A stretch of DNA of 36,666 bases from Spirosoma fluviale (GCA_945883425.1 CAMCXM010000018.1:1-36666), one strand, 5' to 3'; numbered from the stretch's first letter, positions 15,080 to 24,458 are shown. A program made the numbers and translations. Notes: a model not told the origin generated them from the letters alone.

Positions 15080-16603
15080 TCACTCATCACCACTTCGCAA
15101 CGGATGGAGCTCTTGTTCCACTGTTTTTATGTTGTCATCAAACCGCTTGATTTTACTCTCAAAATTTTCCACTCCCTTTTCTATCTGATTGATTTCAAGC
15201 CGGGTCCGGTTGCTTTTCAGAATGTAGAGTTGCAGCAACCAATTGTTTTTTTCAAGGAGAGAATCCGGTAAATTCAGTTTGCGGGATTCATTCACCAGAC
15301 GAATGTTTTTGTTCCAGTTCCGGATCACTTCTCCTTTCATCAGAATCATTTTTTGCCGTCCTGTTGAGCGGTTGGCTTTGCGATACGCTTCTTCCGCAAG
15401 CTGATGGTTTGCTCCAATCTCGTTGTGGATTTCGCGGTACCGGATCAGGTCTTTCGGTAAACTGAACCAGATCATCCAAAGCAGTATGGCATAAAACAAC
15501 AGAATCAAGGGCGGTGTCGCCATTTGTAGTGTGACGTCTTCATTGTTGTTTACCGATGGCAACATCAGAAGCATGGTGATCACACCCGCAATAAATCCGG
15601 TGGCCACCATCGAAGGTGAGGCAGAAATGTAATCCATAAACCGGATCTGGATCAAACAGGTAACCAGCAATGAAGGCAGACCTGTTCTCAAAGCCTGAAT
15701 GGCAACCGCATCGGTTGTAAACCTCAGCACAAGGACGGCGCCCCAAAGTCCCACGGCGAATGGTGTAATGCCGCAAAAAACGCGGTCGGAATACAATACC
15801 AGCCCCATAATGGAAGTAGAAGTTCCGGCCGTAATCATCACCAACAGCATCCGTACCAGACCAATCGAGGGTTCCAGAATCATGCCGGCGAAAACAATGG
15901 CAACCAGATTCAATGCCCACTGCCACGGATCGGAGGGAATGAAGAGGCTGGAGAAGAGCCGCCACCATTCGTTGTTCATGGTCATGAGTTGGTTGCTGGC
16001 ACCCATGTTCATCAGTTCATTAGAAAACGGATAAAAACGCAATCCTTCCGCCCAAAGCAAAGTCGGAATAGCCAGAAGGATGATCATGATCCATGGCGTG
16101 GCCCGGTATTGCAGGAAAAACACGTTCAGAAATCCTGGAGAAGGCGCTTTTATTATTTTTGTGATGGGCCGAACTTCGGTTTTTTCATCCGGAGAAAAAC
16201 TTTCCAGAAGAGTTTCTGAATGGGATGTCAGCGTTTCTTGTGCGAGGGGCTTTTCTTTAACCAGTTCGGTGTACCGACTTTCCAGACTACCGATGGATGC
16301 CTGTCGTTTCAGTTTGGAGTAGGTGACAAGAAACTGGTCCAGGTATTTTTTTTCTCTTCCCCAGGTAAAACCCGCCGGCGAAACACCCGAGCAGTTAATT
16401 TCCAGCTTGTCGGATTGAATCTGGATTTCGATGAGGCATGCCCAGGAAAGAGATGGGTTATGGGTGAAGGCATTCAACTGGCCGTGCGAAATGGAGGTTG
16501 TCATCCAGTTTAACTGTCGACAGGTATCGGCAGCAAGCACAAGCATTTCTTTCTCAGTGCATGCTTCAGCGTAAATGTATTTTTGGAGATTTTCGCCCTT
16601 CAT
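15080..16603 (-). CDS. Rhomboid-like membrane protein lacking the protease active site
   Basis: A 507-residue protein with a soluble N-terminal region (about 1-165), about six or seven membrane spans (about 168-390) and a coiled-coil C-terminal tail. NEWWRLFSSLFIPSDPWQWALN (given in part, about 211-232) followed by the G..LEPSIG stretch is the rhomboid L1/TM2 signature. The catalytic positions are changed: the serine motif GxSG reads GITP at 278-281, the TM2 His is absent (W in WQWALN) and the last-helix His is missing in the SMVATGFIAG segment. It is therefore probably a pseudoprotease, which in other systems binds membrane proteins without cutting them. Thr280 at the serine position makes weak activity conceivable. 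The next gene upstream is unrelated. Confidence 0.75.
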   Translation of the reverse strand: MKGENLQKYIYAEACTEKEMLVLAADTCRQLNWMTTSISHGQLNAFTHNPSLSWACLIEIQIQSDKLEINCSGVSPAGFTWGREKKYLDQFLVTYSKLKRQASIGSLESRYTELVKEKPLAQETLTSHSETLLESFSPDEKTEVRPITKIIKAPSPGFLNVFFLQYRATPWIMIILLAIPTLLWAEGLRFYPFSNELMNMGASNQLMTMNNEWWRLFSSLFIPSDPWQWALNLVAIVFAGMILEPSIGLVRMLLVMITAGTSTSIMGLVLYSDRVFCGITPFAVGLWGAVLVLRFTTDAVAIQALRTGLPSLLVTCLIQIRFMDYISASPSMVATGFIAGVITMLLMLPSVNNNEDVTLQMATPPLILLFYAILLWMIWFSLPKDLIRYREIHNEIGANHQLAEEAYRKANRSTGRQKMILMKGEVIRNWNKNIRLVNESRKLNLPDSLLEKNNWLLQLYILKSNRTRLEINQIEKGVENFESKIKRFDDNIKTVEQELHPLRSGDE

Positions 16604-17002
16604 AGAAATTGGGAGCCATTTCAGAGGCGAATAGAATAAAAAGGACCCGGATGGAGAAATATTTGAATTGAATACCGGACTCTACCCAAAGTATTGAAAA
16701 GAACAGCCTTTATTGACGTTTGTTAGGATTTTTACGATTTTGGCAAGTCGAAAAAATACTTTTTGTCCTAAATTTTTATCCGTTGTTCGAAACCAAAATT
16801 TATTTTAGTTGTTTTGAAAATTAGTTTGATTTCCATTTTAAAGATAAAAAACAAATGAAGCAGCGGGGATTATCAATTTCACGTAATCCTTAGAACTAAT
16901 CTTCAATTGAGGCAGACCGCATCAAAACTGCTTTCCGGCACCTCCGGAATTGAAGTACGTTAAACGAGCATATTTTATTGACCATTTAAGATAAATAAAA
17001 AG
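16604..17002. other. Intergenic region without recognised genes
   Basis: These 399 bp separate two divergent genes and must hold both promoters. The middle is A+T-rich. No exact TAnnTTTG element, hairpin or RNA gene was recognised. Confidence 0.4.
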
Positions 17003-17833
17003 ATGAAAAAAGTTCTCATTCTGGGTGGCCTTGTATCGGCACTCACCATTTTCCTGAATTCAACGAACTATCTCTTCAGCAATTCTGTTGGAGCGCCAGC
17101 TGCCAGAACGGGTGCACCGAGGGCCACCTCAGGTACGGAGTCGACATGTGCCACCAGTGGTTGCCATGGTTCTGTTCTGAATGCCGGTCCACACACCAAT
17201 CGAATTGCCATTGGTGGAGATTCAGCTGCTTTCACGCCTGATGTTACGTATTCCATAACTGCCAGCATTGTGAACCCAACCGGAACAGCAGGTGGGTTTC
17301 AACTTGTCGCTTTGGATCCTGCCAGAGCCTCTGTCGGAACATTTACAGCTTCCGCCGGAAACAAGATCATATCTTCTGCCGGACGTGCTTACATGACGCA
17401 TGCAAACAGAAACAATCGTTCCTGGACATTCAATTGGAAAGCACCTGCAGCAGCCACCGCACCCGATTCGGTTACATTTTATGCAGCCTCCATGGAAACC
17501 GTATCGGGCATCTACCGCACCTACACAACCAAACTTGTTTTCCGTAAAAAACCAACCATCACCGGGGTGGATGACATCGTGAAAAATGGAGATATGGCTG
17601 TTTTTCCAACCATGGCAACCGATAAAATCTCCGTTCGCAATCCACGTTTCGGCCAGCTGAATACACAGGTTCAGATTCTTGGAGTGGATGGCAAAGAATA
17701 CGCAAGACTAAATCTGAACGCCGGTTCCGAGGAATCGGAAATTCAGCTTCCGTCTGCCATGAAGCCCGGACCTTATCTGGTTCGTCTTCAGAATCAGGAA
17801 GGAATCCAGATTCGTCGGATTGTGAAACTGTAA
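17003..17833 (+). CDS. Exported CxxxxCH-containing, Reeler-like protein with a type 9 sorting domain
   Basis: A 276-residue protein with an N-terminal signal segment (about 1-28). The segment STCATSGCHGS holds C49, C54 and H55, a CxxxxCH variant of the c-type haem motif CxxCH. Proteins with a related motif followed by a Reeler-like/choice-of-anchor beta domain (about 65-185; SITASIVNPTGTAGGFQL) are common in Bacteroidota. Residues about 195-276 form a Por/type 9 secretion C-terminal domain (VFPTMATDKISV... ending RRIVKL). It is therefore probably secreted or surface-bound; whether haem is bound is uncertain because of the four-residue spacing. A strong terminator follows. Confidence 0.8.
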   Translation: MKKVLILGGLVSALTIFLNSTNYLFSNSVGAPAARTGAPRATSGTESTCATSGCHGSVLNAGPHTNRIAIGGDSAAFTPDVTYSITASIVNPTGTAGGFQLVALDPARASVGTFTASAGNKIISSAGRAYMTHANRNNRSWTFNWKAPAAATAPDSVTFYAASMETVSGIYRTYTTKLVFRKKPTITGVDDIVKNGDMAVFPTMATDKISVRNPRFGQLNTQVQILGVDGKEYARLNLNAGSEESEIQLPSAMKPGPYLVRLQNQEGIQIRRIVKL

Positions 17834-17865
17834 CCACAATTCCATATTTTACTTCACAGAGCTTG

Positions 17866-17901
17866 AGGCCGTTTCATAAAAGAAGCGGCCTTTTTCTTTT
17901 T
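17866..17901 (+). terminator. Rho-independent terminator after the CxxxxCH protein gene
   Basis: A 10-bp stem (AGGCCGTTTC with GAAGCGGCCT, one G-U pair) and a six-base loop are followed by a T-rich run. Confidence 0.85.
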
Positions 17902-17942
17902 GTTCGGGTGGTATTCAGACTCATTCCAAAAATGGATTTCGT

Positions 17943-17950
17943 TAGTTTTG
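17943..17950 (+). promoter_or_regulatory. Putative -7 promoter element of the efflux operon
   Basis: TAGTTTTG is an exact TAnnTTTG match ending 7 nt before the ATG at 17958. The predicted transcript would start at or next to the start codon, so the first gene would be nearly leaderless. Confidence 0.55.
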
Positions 17951-17957
17951 TGATCAC

Positions 17958-18335
17958 ATGAAGCCAGTCTTTTCATTTCTTCTTGCGTTTTGGATGTTGC
18001 TGGGAGGCGTCATGCCCAACAACGATGCAGAAGAGCTGGCAAAAATTCCCACCTTAATCCGGCATTATGTTCAGCACAATGATGAGGTTGGGGGAAATCT
18101 TGATTTCCAGACGTTTCTGGAAGATCATTATAAAGAAAAGAAAGAATGCGATACGGAACACGAGAATCTGCCTTTTGTGAAGCACTCACTGCCATGCCTG
18201 GTCTACGTGATTCCGCATTTCTCCATTCAATTTCTGGCCGATTTTGAATATGTAAACGTCACCTCTTTCCCAGAACCCAATCTGTTTGTTTCGGCCCACT
18301 TTTTACACATTTGGCAGCCTCCCCGGCTAGTCTGA
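17958..18335 (+). CDS. Small exported protein leading the metal-efflux operon
   Basis: A 125-residue protein with a signal peptide (about 1-19). The mature part begins with a leucine- and histidine-containing helix (ELAKIPTLIRHYVQHN), followed by FLEDHYKEKKECDTEHENLPF and a C-terminal FLHIWQPPRLV. From memory, short proteins of this pattern, with conserved HY, EH and WQPP, often precede CusA-type pumps in Bacteroidota, but no biochemical role is established to my knowledge. The many His, Glu and Asp residues and the two Cys (in KKECDTEH and LPCLVY) would suit metal binding in the periplasm, which is inference. It is 111 bp upstream of the RND gene, on the same strand. Confidence 0.7.
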   Translation: MKPVFSFLLAFWMLLGGVMPNNDAEELAKIPTLIRHYVQHNDEVGGNLDFQTFLEDHYKEKKECDTEHENLPFVKHSLPCLVYVIPHFSIQFLADFEYVNVTSFPEPNLFVSAHFLHIWQPPRLV

Positions 18336-18446
18336 TTTTTTCTCAGGTTTCAGTCCTCTGAACCGTCTCAACCTTTCATTCCGGTTGTTCATCAAACTCT
18401 GTCAGATCACTGATAAGACCGGACATCCATTTTACCCGTAAAAAAT

Positions 18447-21400
18447 ATGCTAGACCGAATCATTCTGTTCTCTGTTAAGAACAAACTCATAATTGGAATA
18501 TTAACCATAGCCCTGATTTTCTGGGGTGGATGGTCGGCAATGAAGCTGCCCATCGACGCTGTCCCCGATATCACCAACAACCAGGTTCAGGTGATCACGT
18601 ATTCGCCTTCGTTGTCACCACAGGAAGTGGAAAGGCTGATTACGGCACCTTTGGAACTGGGCCTTTCCAACATACCCGATCTGGTCGAAATCCGCTCCAT
18701 CTCAAGATTTGGATTGTCGGTTATAACGGCTGTATTTACAGATGAAACGGATGTTTACCGTGCCAGACAACTGGTTTCAGAACGACTCGTTTCTGCGACA
18801 GAACTCATTCCTCCCGGTATTGGCAGACCTGAACTGGGTCCTGTTTCGTCCGGCCTCGGGGAGATTTACCAATATGTGCTGGAACCAGAAAAGGGGTACG
18901 AAGATCGATTTGACCTCAGCCAGTTACGGACCATTCAGGACTGGACCGTCCGCCGTGCGATTCTTGGAACAAAAGGCGTGGCTGATGTAAGCAGTTTTGG
19001 AGGGAACCTCAAGCAATACGAAGTGTCGATTGATCCGGAACGGCTCCGCAGTTTTGGTTTGTCGCTTTCACAGGTGTTCGACGCTTTGCAGCACAACAAC
19101 GCCAATTCCGGTGGAGCTTACATTGCAAAAGGTCCGCAAGCCTGGTTTATCAGAAGTGAAGGACTGGTGACCAGTCTGGATGAAATCGGAGAGATAGTGG
19201 TCCGAAAAAATGAGTCCGGTTTGCCATTGCTGATCCGAGATGTGGCCACAATGCGATTCGGACATTCCGTTCGGTTCGGGGCTTTGACGGTCGACAGCAA
19301 AGGCGAAGGTGTCGGTGGAATTGTACTGATGCTCAAAGGTGAAAATTCCGGTGAAGTGAGCCGTGCCGTCCGCGAAAGGATGGAAGAAGTGAAAAAAATG
19401 CTGCCCAAAGGTCTGAAAGTAACCGTCTATCTGGATCGTTCGGATCTGGTGAAAAGGGCCGTAACAACCGTAGAAAACAACCTGCTCGAAGGTGCCTTGA
19501 TCGTGGTTTTCGTCCTTGTTCTGATTCTGGGAAATTTCAGAGCGGGTTTGATTGTGGCGTCTGTCATTCCGCTGGCCATGTTGTTTGCTCTCGGTATGAT
19601 GAATCTGTTTGGCGTTTCCGGAAACCTGATGTCGCTGGGTGCCATCGATTTCGGATTGATTGTGGACGGGGCCGTCATTATTGTGGAGGCGACTCTTCAT
19701 CATTTGCTTGACGGAAGGCGAACGGGTTCTCTCAACCAACAACAGATGGACGAAGAAGTACACCATTCGGCTTCCCGTATCATGAATTCCGCTGTATTTG
19801 GAGAAATCATCATCCTGATTGTTTACCTGCCGATTCTGGCTCTGGTGGGTATAGAAGGTAAAATGTTCCGTCCGATGGCACAGACGGTTGCCTTTGCCAT
19901 TGCGGGTGCTTCGATCCTGAGTCTGACCTATGTTCCCATGGCATCCGCTTTGTTCCTCAGTAAAAAAATCAATCTGAAAGCCACTTTTTCTGATCGGTTA
20001 ATGGCCTGGATTTACCGGGGATATGCGCCTTTGCTTTCCGGTTTTATTATCTGGAGAAGATGGGTGGTGCTGGTGGCTGTGATCCTGTTTTCGGCCAGTC
20101 TTGCACTGTTTTTAACATTGGGTGGCGAATTTATACCAAGTCTGGACGAAGGTGACCTGGCTGTGGAAACCCGACTCATTCCCGGAACGTCGATGGATAA
20201 AACCATCAACGTAACGCTGAAAGCAGCAGAAATTCTGCAAAAACAGTTTCCGGAAGTGCGGCAGGTGGTGGGGAAAATCGGCACATCCGAAATTCCAACG
20301 GATCCGATGCCTTTCGAAGCCTGTGATCTGATGATCCTGTTGAAAGACAAATCCGAATGGCCTGACGGCTCTTCAAAAGAAGAACTGGTGTCACGAATGA
20401 AGGCCAGTCTTGCAGCGATTCCGGGTGTCAGTTTTGGTTTTCAGCAACCCATTCAGATGCGGTTTAACGAGCTTATGACGGGGGCCAAACAGGATGTAGC
20501 CATAAAGATTTACGGAGACGATCTGGATCTTCTGGCGAAATCTGCAGACCAGTTGGGTAAACTGATTGACCACATTGACGGGGTACAGGATTTGTACATC
20601 GAACAAGTCGCCGGTTTGCCGGAAATGGTGGCCCGGATCCAGAGAGAAAAACTTTCCCGTTATGGATTGTCGGTAGAAGATGTTAACAAAACCATTCAGA
20701 CCGCCTTTGCAGGGTCCGTTGCCGGAAAGGTGTATGAAGGTGAAAAGCGATTTGACCTCGTCATCCGTCTCGATTCAACCCATCGGGAACGATTGGAAGA
20801 CCTTCAGTCTTTGTATGTTCAAACGCCGGACGGAATCCAGATTCCCTTGTCTGAAGTGGCTGAGGTCAAATTTCAGCTTGGTCCAAACCAAATCCAGCGT
20901 GACAATACGCACCGCCGGATTATGGTGGCCTTTAATGTGCGGGATCGCGATGTGGAAAGTCTGGTGGCCGAAATCCAATCGGTGATCGACCGGAAATTGA
21001 AACTGCCGGAAGGCTATTCCATTTCCATTGGCGGACAATTTAAAAATCTGCAGGAAGCCAAAGCCAGACTTCAGGTGGCGGTTCCGGCGGCACTGGCCCT
21101 CATTTTTGTTCTGCTGTTTTTTACGTTTGGTTCCATCAAACAAAGTGTTCTCATTTTTTCGGCCATACCGCTTTCGGCGATCGGTGGAATTGTCGCCCTC
21201 TGGATTCGGGATATGCCGTTCAGTATTTCGGCGGGTGTTGGCTTTATCGCCTTGTTTGGAGTCGCCGTCCTGAATGGAATTGTTCTGATGTCTGAATTCA
21301 ATCGCATGCGAAAGGACGGCGAAGATGACCTTCGGACCGTGGTTTTTGAATCGACCCGTGTGCGGTTGCGGCCTGTTCTCATGACGGCCATGGTGGCTTC

Positions 21401-22799
21401 ACTTGGATTTCTCCCCATGGCCTTGTCGCACGGCGCTGGTGCCGAAGTTCAGAAACCATTGGCAACCGTTGTGATTGGTGGGTTGGTTTCGGCGACGTTG
21501 CTTACACTGCTGGTTCTTCCGGTTCTGTATTTTATGTTCGAAAATTCGTCCGGGAAGAAAGGACTCCAAACTTTGGCTCTGCTCTTGCTGATGGGTTGTC
21601 TTGCTTCACCAACTTCGGCTCAGACCAAAACAAAAATGACGTACCTCGAAGCGGAAGAACAAGCCATCCGGCTTCATCCTTCGGTCCGGTTTGCGGACCT
21701 GCAGTTTCAGTCAAAGCAGGAACTGAAAAAATCGGCCATTGATCCGGGTAAGTTTCAGATCGGACTTCAGTACGGGCAATACAACAGCTATTACCAGGAC
21801 CAGAATTTTACCCTTGGCCAAAGTCTTCCCATGCCGATTGTTTTCACCCGAATTCGGGAGCAATTTGAAGCCCAGGCGAAAGAAGCCGGAACTCAGGCTG
21901 AAATGTCGCGGCAGAACATCCGGTTTGAAATGCGGATGGCATTCGAAAATCTTCACTTTATCCGAAACAAAATCCGCTATCTGAAGACATTGGACTCCTT
22001 GTTTCAGGTCTCTGAAAAAGCGGCCGGTTTGCGTTTTCGTCAGGGCGAAACCAATCAGCTGGATTATGCCATGGCGCAAAGTCAGTCACACGAAATAAAA
22101 GCGATGCTGAAATTGGAAGAAGGGGAGGAGGCCATCGTAACATCCCGGATCCGCAGTCTTACGCAGACGGATACCCAGACCGATTTTGAGGACCGTCCGT
22201 TTGAATGGCAGCCAGCTGATACGGCATCGCAAACATCCAAAGCCGACTCCAATCTGCATGTACAGTTTTCAAAAAGGGAATTGGAAACGGCTTTGTCGAA
22301 CTGGAAACTTGAAAAAACAAGGCTTCTTCCCGATATCACGCTGTGGTATTTCAATCAGTCGTTGAGGGGAATACCATTGCAAAACGGAACAGTGGCCGGA
22401 TATGGCAACCGCTTTCAGGGTTTTAGTATGGGCCTTCAGTTTCCGGTCTGGCAGAAACCGGCCAGGGCCCGGATCAAAGCTGCCGATTTGCTCGCAAAGT
22501 CTAAGGCTGAGCAATCCAATGCGATCCGTCTGGATATCGAAAGTGAAATCAATCAGGTTCGTGCCCGCATTCGTATGCATAGTGATATGATCCGTTATCT
22601 GGAAGAACAGGCTTTGCCGACGGCGAGGTTGATCCGTTCATCTGCTTTCCGGAATTACCAGACCGGCAATTCGGGCATTCTGGAACTGGGAGTGGCCATT
22701 CGGCGGAGTCTGCAAACCGAAGAACAACTCACAACAGAACGGCACCAGTTTGCTTTATCCGTCCTTCAACTGAAATTTTTAACTCATTCCCGATTTTAA
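18447..22799 (+). CDS. CusA/CzcA-family heavy-metal RND pump fused to a TolC-like outer-membrane factor
   Basis: A 1450-residue fusion. Residues about 1-1033 form a complete HME-RND proton antiporter: first helix (FSVKNKLIIGILTIALIF), PDITNNQVQV, the proton-relay motif DFGLIVDGAVIIVE near 400 and the second helix bundle ending VLPVLYFMF. Then comes KKGLQTLALLLLMGCLASPTSAQ (given in part, about 1036-1056), which looks like an intact signal peptide with an SAQ cleavage site. Residues about 1060-1450 are an outer-membrane factor with two long coiled hairpins (DYAMAQSQ, GILELGVA). The pump would export metal cations such as Cu(I) or Zn/Co/Cd from periplasm or cytoplasm; specificity cannot be read confidently. 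The fusion is known in Bacteroidota. The adaptor gene follows after 2 bp. Confidence 0.93.
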   Translation: MLDRIILFSVKNKLIIGILTIALIFWGGWSAMKLPIDAVPDITNNQVQVITYSPSLSPQEVERLITAPLELGLSNIPDLVEIRSISRFGLSVITAVFTDETDVYRARQLVSERLVSATELIPPGIGRPELGPVSSGLGEIYQYVLEPEKGYEDRFDLSQLRTIQDWTVRRAILGTKGVADVSSFGGNLKQYEVSIDPERLRSFGLSLSQVFDALQHNNANSGGAYIAKGPQAWFIRSEGLVTSLDEIGEIVVRKNESGLPLLIRDVATMRFGHSVRFGALTVDSKGEGVGGIVLMLKGENSGEVSRAVRERMEEVKKMLPKGLKVTVYLDRSDLVKRAVTTVENNLLEGALIVVFVLVLILGNFRAGLIVASVIPLAMLFALGMMNLFGVSGNLMSLGAIDFGLIVDGAVIIVEATLHHLLDGRRTGSLNQQQMDEEVHHSASRIMNSAVFGEIIILIVYLPILALVGIEGKMFRPMAQTVAFAIAGASILSLTYVPMASALFLSKKINLKATFSDRLMAWIYRGYAPLLSGFIIWRRWVVLVAVILFSASLALFLTLGGEFIPSLDEGDLAVETRLIPGTSMDKTINVTLKAAEILQKQFPEVRQVVGKIGTSEIPTDPMPFEACDLMILLKDKSEWPDGSSKEELVSRMKASLAAIPGVSFGFQQPIQMRFNELMTGAKQDVAIKIYGDDLDLLAKSADQLGKLIDHIDGVQDLYIEQVAGLPEMVARIQREKLSRYGLSVEDVNKTIQTAFAGSVAGKVYEGEKRFDLVIRLDSTHRERLEDLQSLYVQTPDGIQIPLSEVAEVKFQLGPNQIQRDNTHRRIMVAFNVRDRDVESLVAEIQSVIDRKLKLPEGYSISIGGQFKNLQEAKARLQVAVPAALALIFVLLFFTFGSIKQSVLIFSAIPLSAIGGIVALWIRDMPFSISAGVGFIALFGVAVLNGIVLMSEFNRMRKDGEDDLRTVVFESTRVRLRPVLMTAMVASLGFLPMALSHGAGAEVQKPLATVVIGGLVSATLLTLLVLPVLYFMFENSSGKKGLQTLALLLLMGCLASPTSAQTKTKMTYLEAEEQAIRLHPSVRFADLQFQSKQELKKSAIDPGKFQIGLQYGQYNSYYQDQNFTLGQSLPMPIVFTRIREQFEAQAKEAGTQAEMSRQNIRFEMRMAFENLHFIRNKIRYLKTLDSLFQVSEKAAGLRFRQGETNQLDYAMAQSQSHEIKAMLKLEEGEEAIVTSRIRSLTQTDTQTDFEDRPFEWQPADTASQTSKADSNLHVQFSKRELETALSNWKLEKTRLLPDITLWYFNQSLRGIPLQNGTVAGYGNRFQGFSMGLQFPVWQKPARARIKAADLLAKSKAEQSNAIRLDIESEINQVRARIRMHSDMIRYLEEQALPTARLIRSSAFRNYQTGNSGILELGVAIRRSLQTEEQLTTERHQFALSVLQLKFLTHSRF

Positions 22800-22801
22800 T
22801 C

Positions 22802-23959
22802 ATGAACAAGCTCCATAAACTATATTCATCTTTTTTTCTTGTTCTCATTCTTTTACTGGCCTCCTGTTCAGGCAATTCGTCTAAAGAGCCGCCGAAAGAA
22901 GAGACGGCCATCCCCAACGAAGTGGTGTTGACAGAAGTCCAGATGAAAAATGCCGGTATCCGTGTGGGAACCGTTGAAAAACGAGAACTTTCGACCATCA
23001 TCCGGGCCAATGGAATACTGGATGTTCCACCTCAGAATCTGGTTTCGGTTTCCGCTATGGCCAGCGGATATGTAAAATCCACCGACCTGCTTCAGGGTCT
23101 CCATGTGCACAAAGGCGATCCCTTGTGTGTGCTCGAAAATCCGGATTACCTCACTCTTCAGCAGGAGTATCTTTCCAATTACAGTCGCATTCCGTTTTTG
23201 CAGAAAGAATTCAACCGGCAATCGGAACTGGCGAAGGAAAATGTAGCATCTTCTAAAGCCGCTGAACAAAGCGAAGCGGAACTCAATAGTTTAAAAAACA
23301 CCCAGAAAGGTCTGGCCGCCCGTCTGGAAATGCTGGGCTTTCAGGTGAAGGACATTGAAAAAGGAATCCTTCGCTCGCAAATGGTGGTTCGTTCGAGCAT
23401 AGATGGATACGTCACCAAAGTAGGAATCAACCTTGGCAGTTTTGTGCAACCCAACGATTTGCTCTGTGAGATTGTGAATCTCGATCACATTCATGCCGAA
23501 CTGATGGTGTACGAAAAAGATCTGGCCAGCATTGCCGTAGGACAACGTCTGGAATTTTCTCTCACCGGGAACCATGAAAAAGTCTACCATGCATCGGTCT
23601 ACCTGATCAACCGGAAAATCAATCAGGACCGCACGGTTCAGGTACATGCGCATATTGATGATGCTGACCAGAGACTGATTCCAAATATGCAACTGACTGC
23701 CAGCATCCGGACAAAAGGACGGAGCGTCTGGGCATTGCCAACTGCCGCAATCGTAACGCAAGGGAAATCAAGTGTGGTTTTTCTGCAGAAGCCTGGCACC
23801 CGGACTTTTACCGCATTGCAGGTGCAAACTGGTATTCAGGAAGGCGAGTGGACAGAGGTGATTTTTCCGGAAGCAACCAGACCGGAATCGCTGGCCATTG
23901 TGCTGGAAGGTGCGTATGACATCAAGGCAACAGCTGAAAATACGAGTGAGGAAGAGTGA
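22802..23959 (+). CDS. RND efflux periplasmic adaptor (membrane-fusion) lipoprotein, CusB/CzcB type
   Basis: A 385-residue adaptor. The N-terminus has a lipoprotein signal with lipobox LASC (C22), so it is probably anchored to a membrane facing the periplasm. Next come a beta-barrel start (VLTEVQMKNAGIRVGTV), a lipoyl half-motif (SVSAMASGYVKS...VHKGDPLCVLENPDYL), a coiled-coil hairpin (about 115-185; LQQEYLSNYSRIPFLQKEF), the second lipoyl half (RSSIDGYVTKVGINLGSFVQPND) and C-terminal beta-domains. This architecture bridges the RND pump and outer-membrane channel. It starts 2 bp after the pump stop codon, implying translational coupling. No extra His-rich metal chaperone domain is visible. 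Confidence 0.92.
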   Translation: MNKLHKLYSSFFLVLILLLASCSGNSSKEPPKEETAIPNEVVLTEVQMKNAGIRVGTVEKRELSTIIRANGILDVPPQNLVSVSAMASGYVKSTDLLQGLHVHKGDPLCVLENPDYLTLQQEYLSNYSRIPFLQKEFNRQSELAKENVASSKAAEQSEAELNSLKNTQKGLAARLEMLGFQVKDIEKGILRSQMVVRSSIDGYVTKVGINLGSFVQPNDLLCEIVNLDHIHAELMVYEKDLASIAVGQRLEFSLTGNHEKVYHASVYLINRKINQDRTVQVHAHIDDADQRLIPNMQLTASIRTKGRSVWALPTAAIVTQGKSSVVFLQKPGTRTFTALQVQTGIQEGEWTEVIFPEATRPESLAIVLEGAYDIKATAENTSEEE

Positions 23960-24089
23960 TGCGATATGGAGGCAATTCATGAAAGATGTGATTTTTCTTG
24001 CGGTTCAGGCTAAGTACGGTTTGAATACCCTACAAAGACAAAATCGGTGTTGCCTCAATCAGAATGAACCAGCTTTGGAATGGAAAAAG

Positions 24090-24097
24090 TAGATTTG
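24090..24097 (+). promoter_or_regulatory. Putative -7 promoter element of the small TPR gene
   Basis: TAGATTTG is an exact TAnnTTTG match 28 nt upstream of the ATG at 24126. It suggests that this gene is transcribed separately from the efflux operon. Confidence 0.45.
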
Positions 24098-24125
24098 TCC
24101 GCCCGGATTAACCAATCATAAAAAA

Positions 24126-24458
24126 ATGAAATCCAACGACAGGATTCAACAGATCGAACTCATGCTGGAAGAAGACCCGAAAGATCCTTTTCTTCACTAC
24201 GCCCGCTGTTTGGAATACTCCAGGATTTCACCATCCGATGGCCAGCCTTTCTGGGAAAATATGCTGCTGGAATTCCCTGATTACGTGCCGCTTTATTATC
24301 AGGCAGGAACTTGTTTTGCGGCGATCGGACTAAAAGAACGGGCCATGGATATTTGGAAAAAAGGGATCGAACAGGCGGCAAAGCATCAGGACAACCATGC
24401 ATTGACCGAGCTCAAGAGCATTCTTCAAAATGCTATGATTGATGATGAGGATGATTAA
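24126..24458 (+). CDS. Small TPR protein
   Basis: A 110-residue cytoplasmic protein of two to three TPR-like helix pairs: IEQIELMLEEDPKDPFLHYARCLEY-like start, then a DYVPLYYQAGTCFAAIG segment and KERAMDIWKKGIEQA, with a helical HALTELKSILQNA tail. The DPKDPFLHYA and HALTELK segments resemble a short TPR family common in Bacteroidota, whose function is not known to me. It probably mediates a protein-protein contact. Its stop codon overlaps that of the convergent tamL gene: the two TAA codons share TTAA at 24455-24458. Confidence 0.75.
   Translation: MKSNDRIQQIELMLEEDPKDPFLHYARCLEYSRISPSDGQPFWENMLLEFPDYVPLYYQAGTCFAAIGLKERAMDIWKKGIEQAAKHQDNHALTELKSILQNAMIDDEDD

Noticed and set aside
23960-24092. 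Small open frame after the efflux adaptor gene
   Set aside because: It overlaps the adaptor 3' end in another frame, and a separate promoter element for the next gene lies at its end; no domain is visible.
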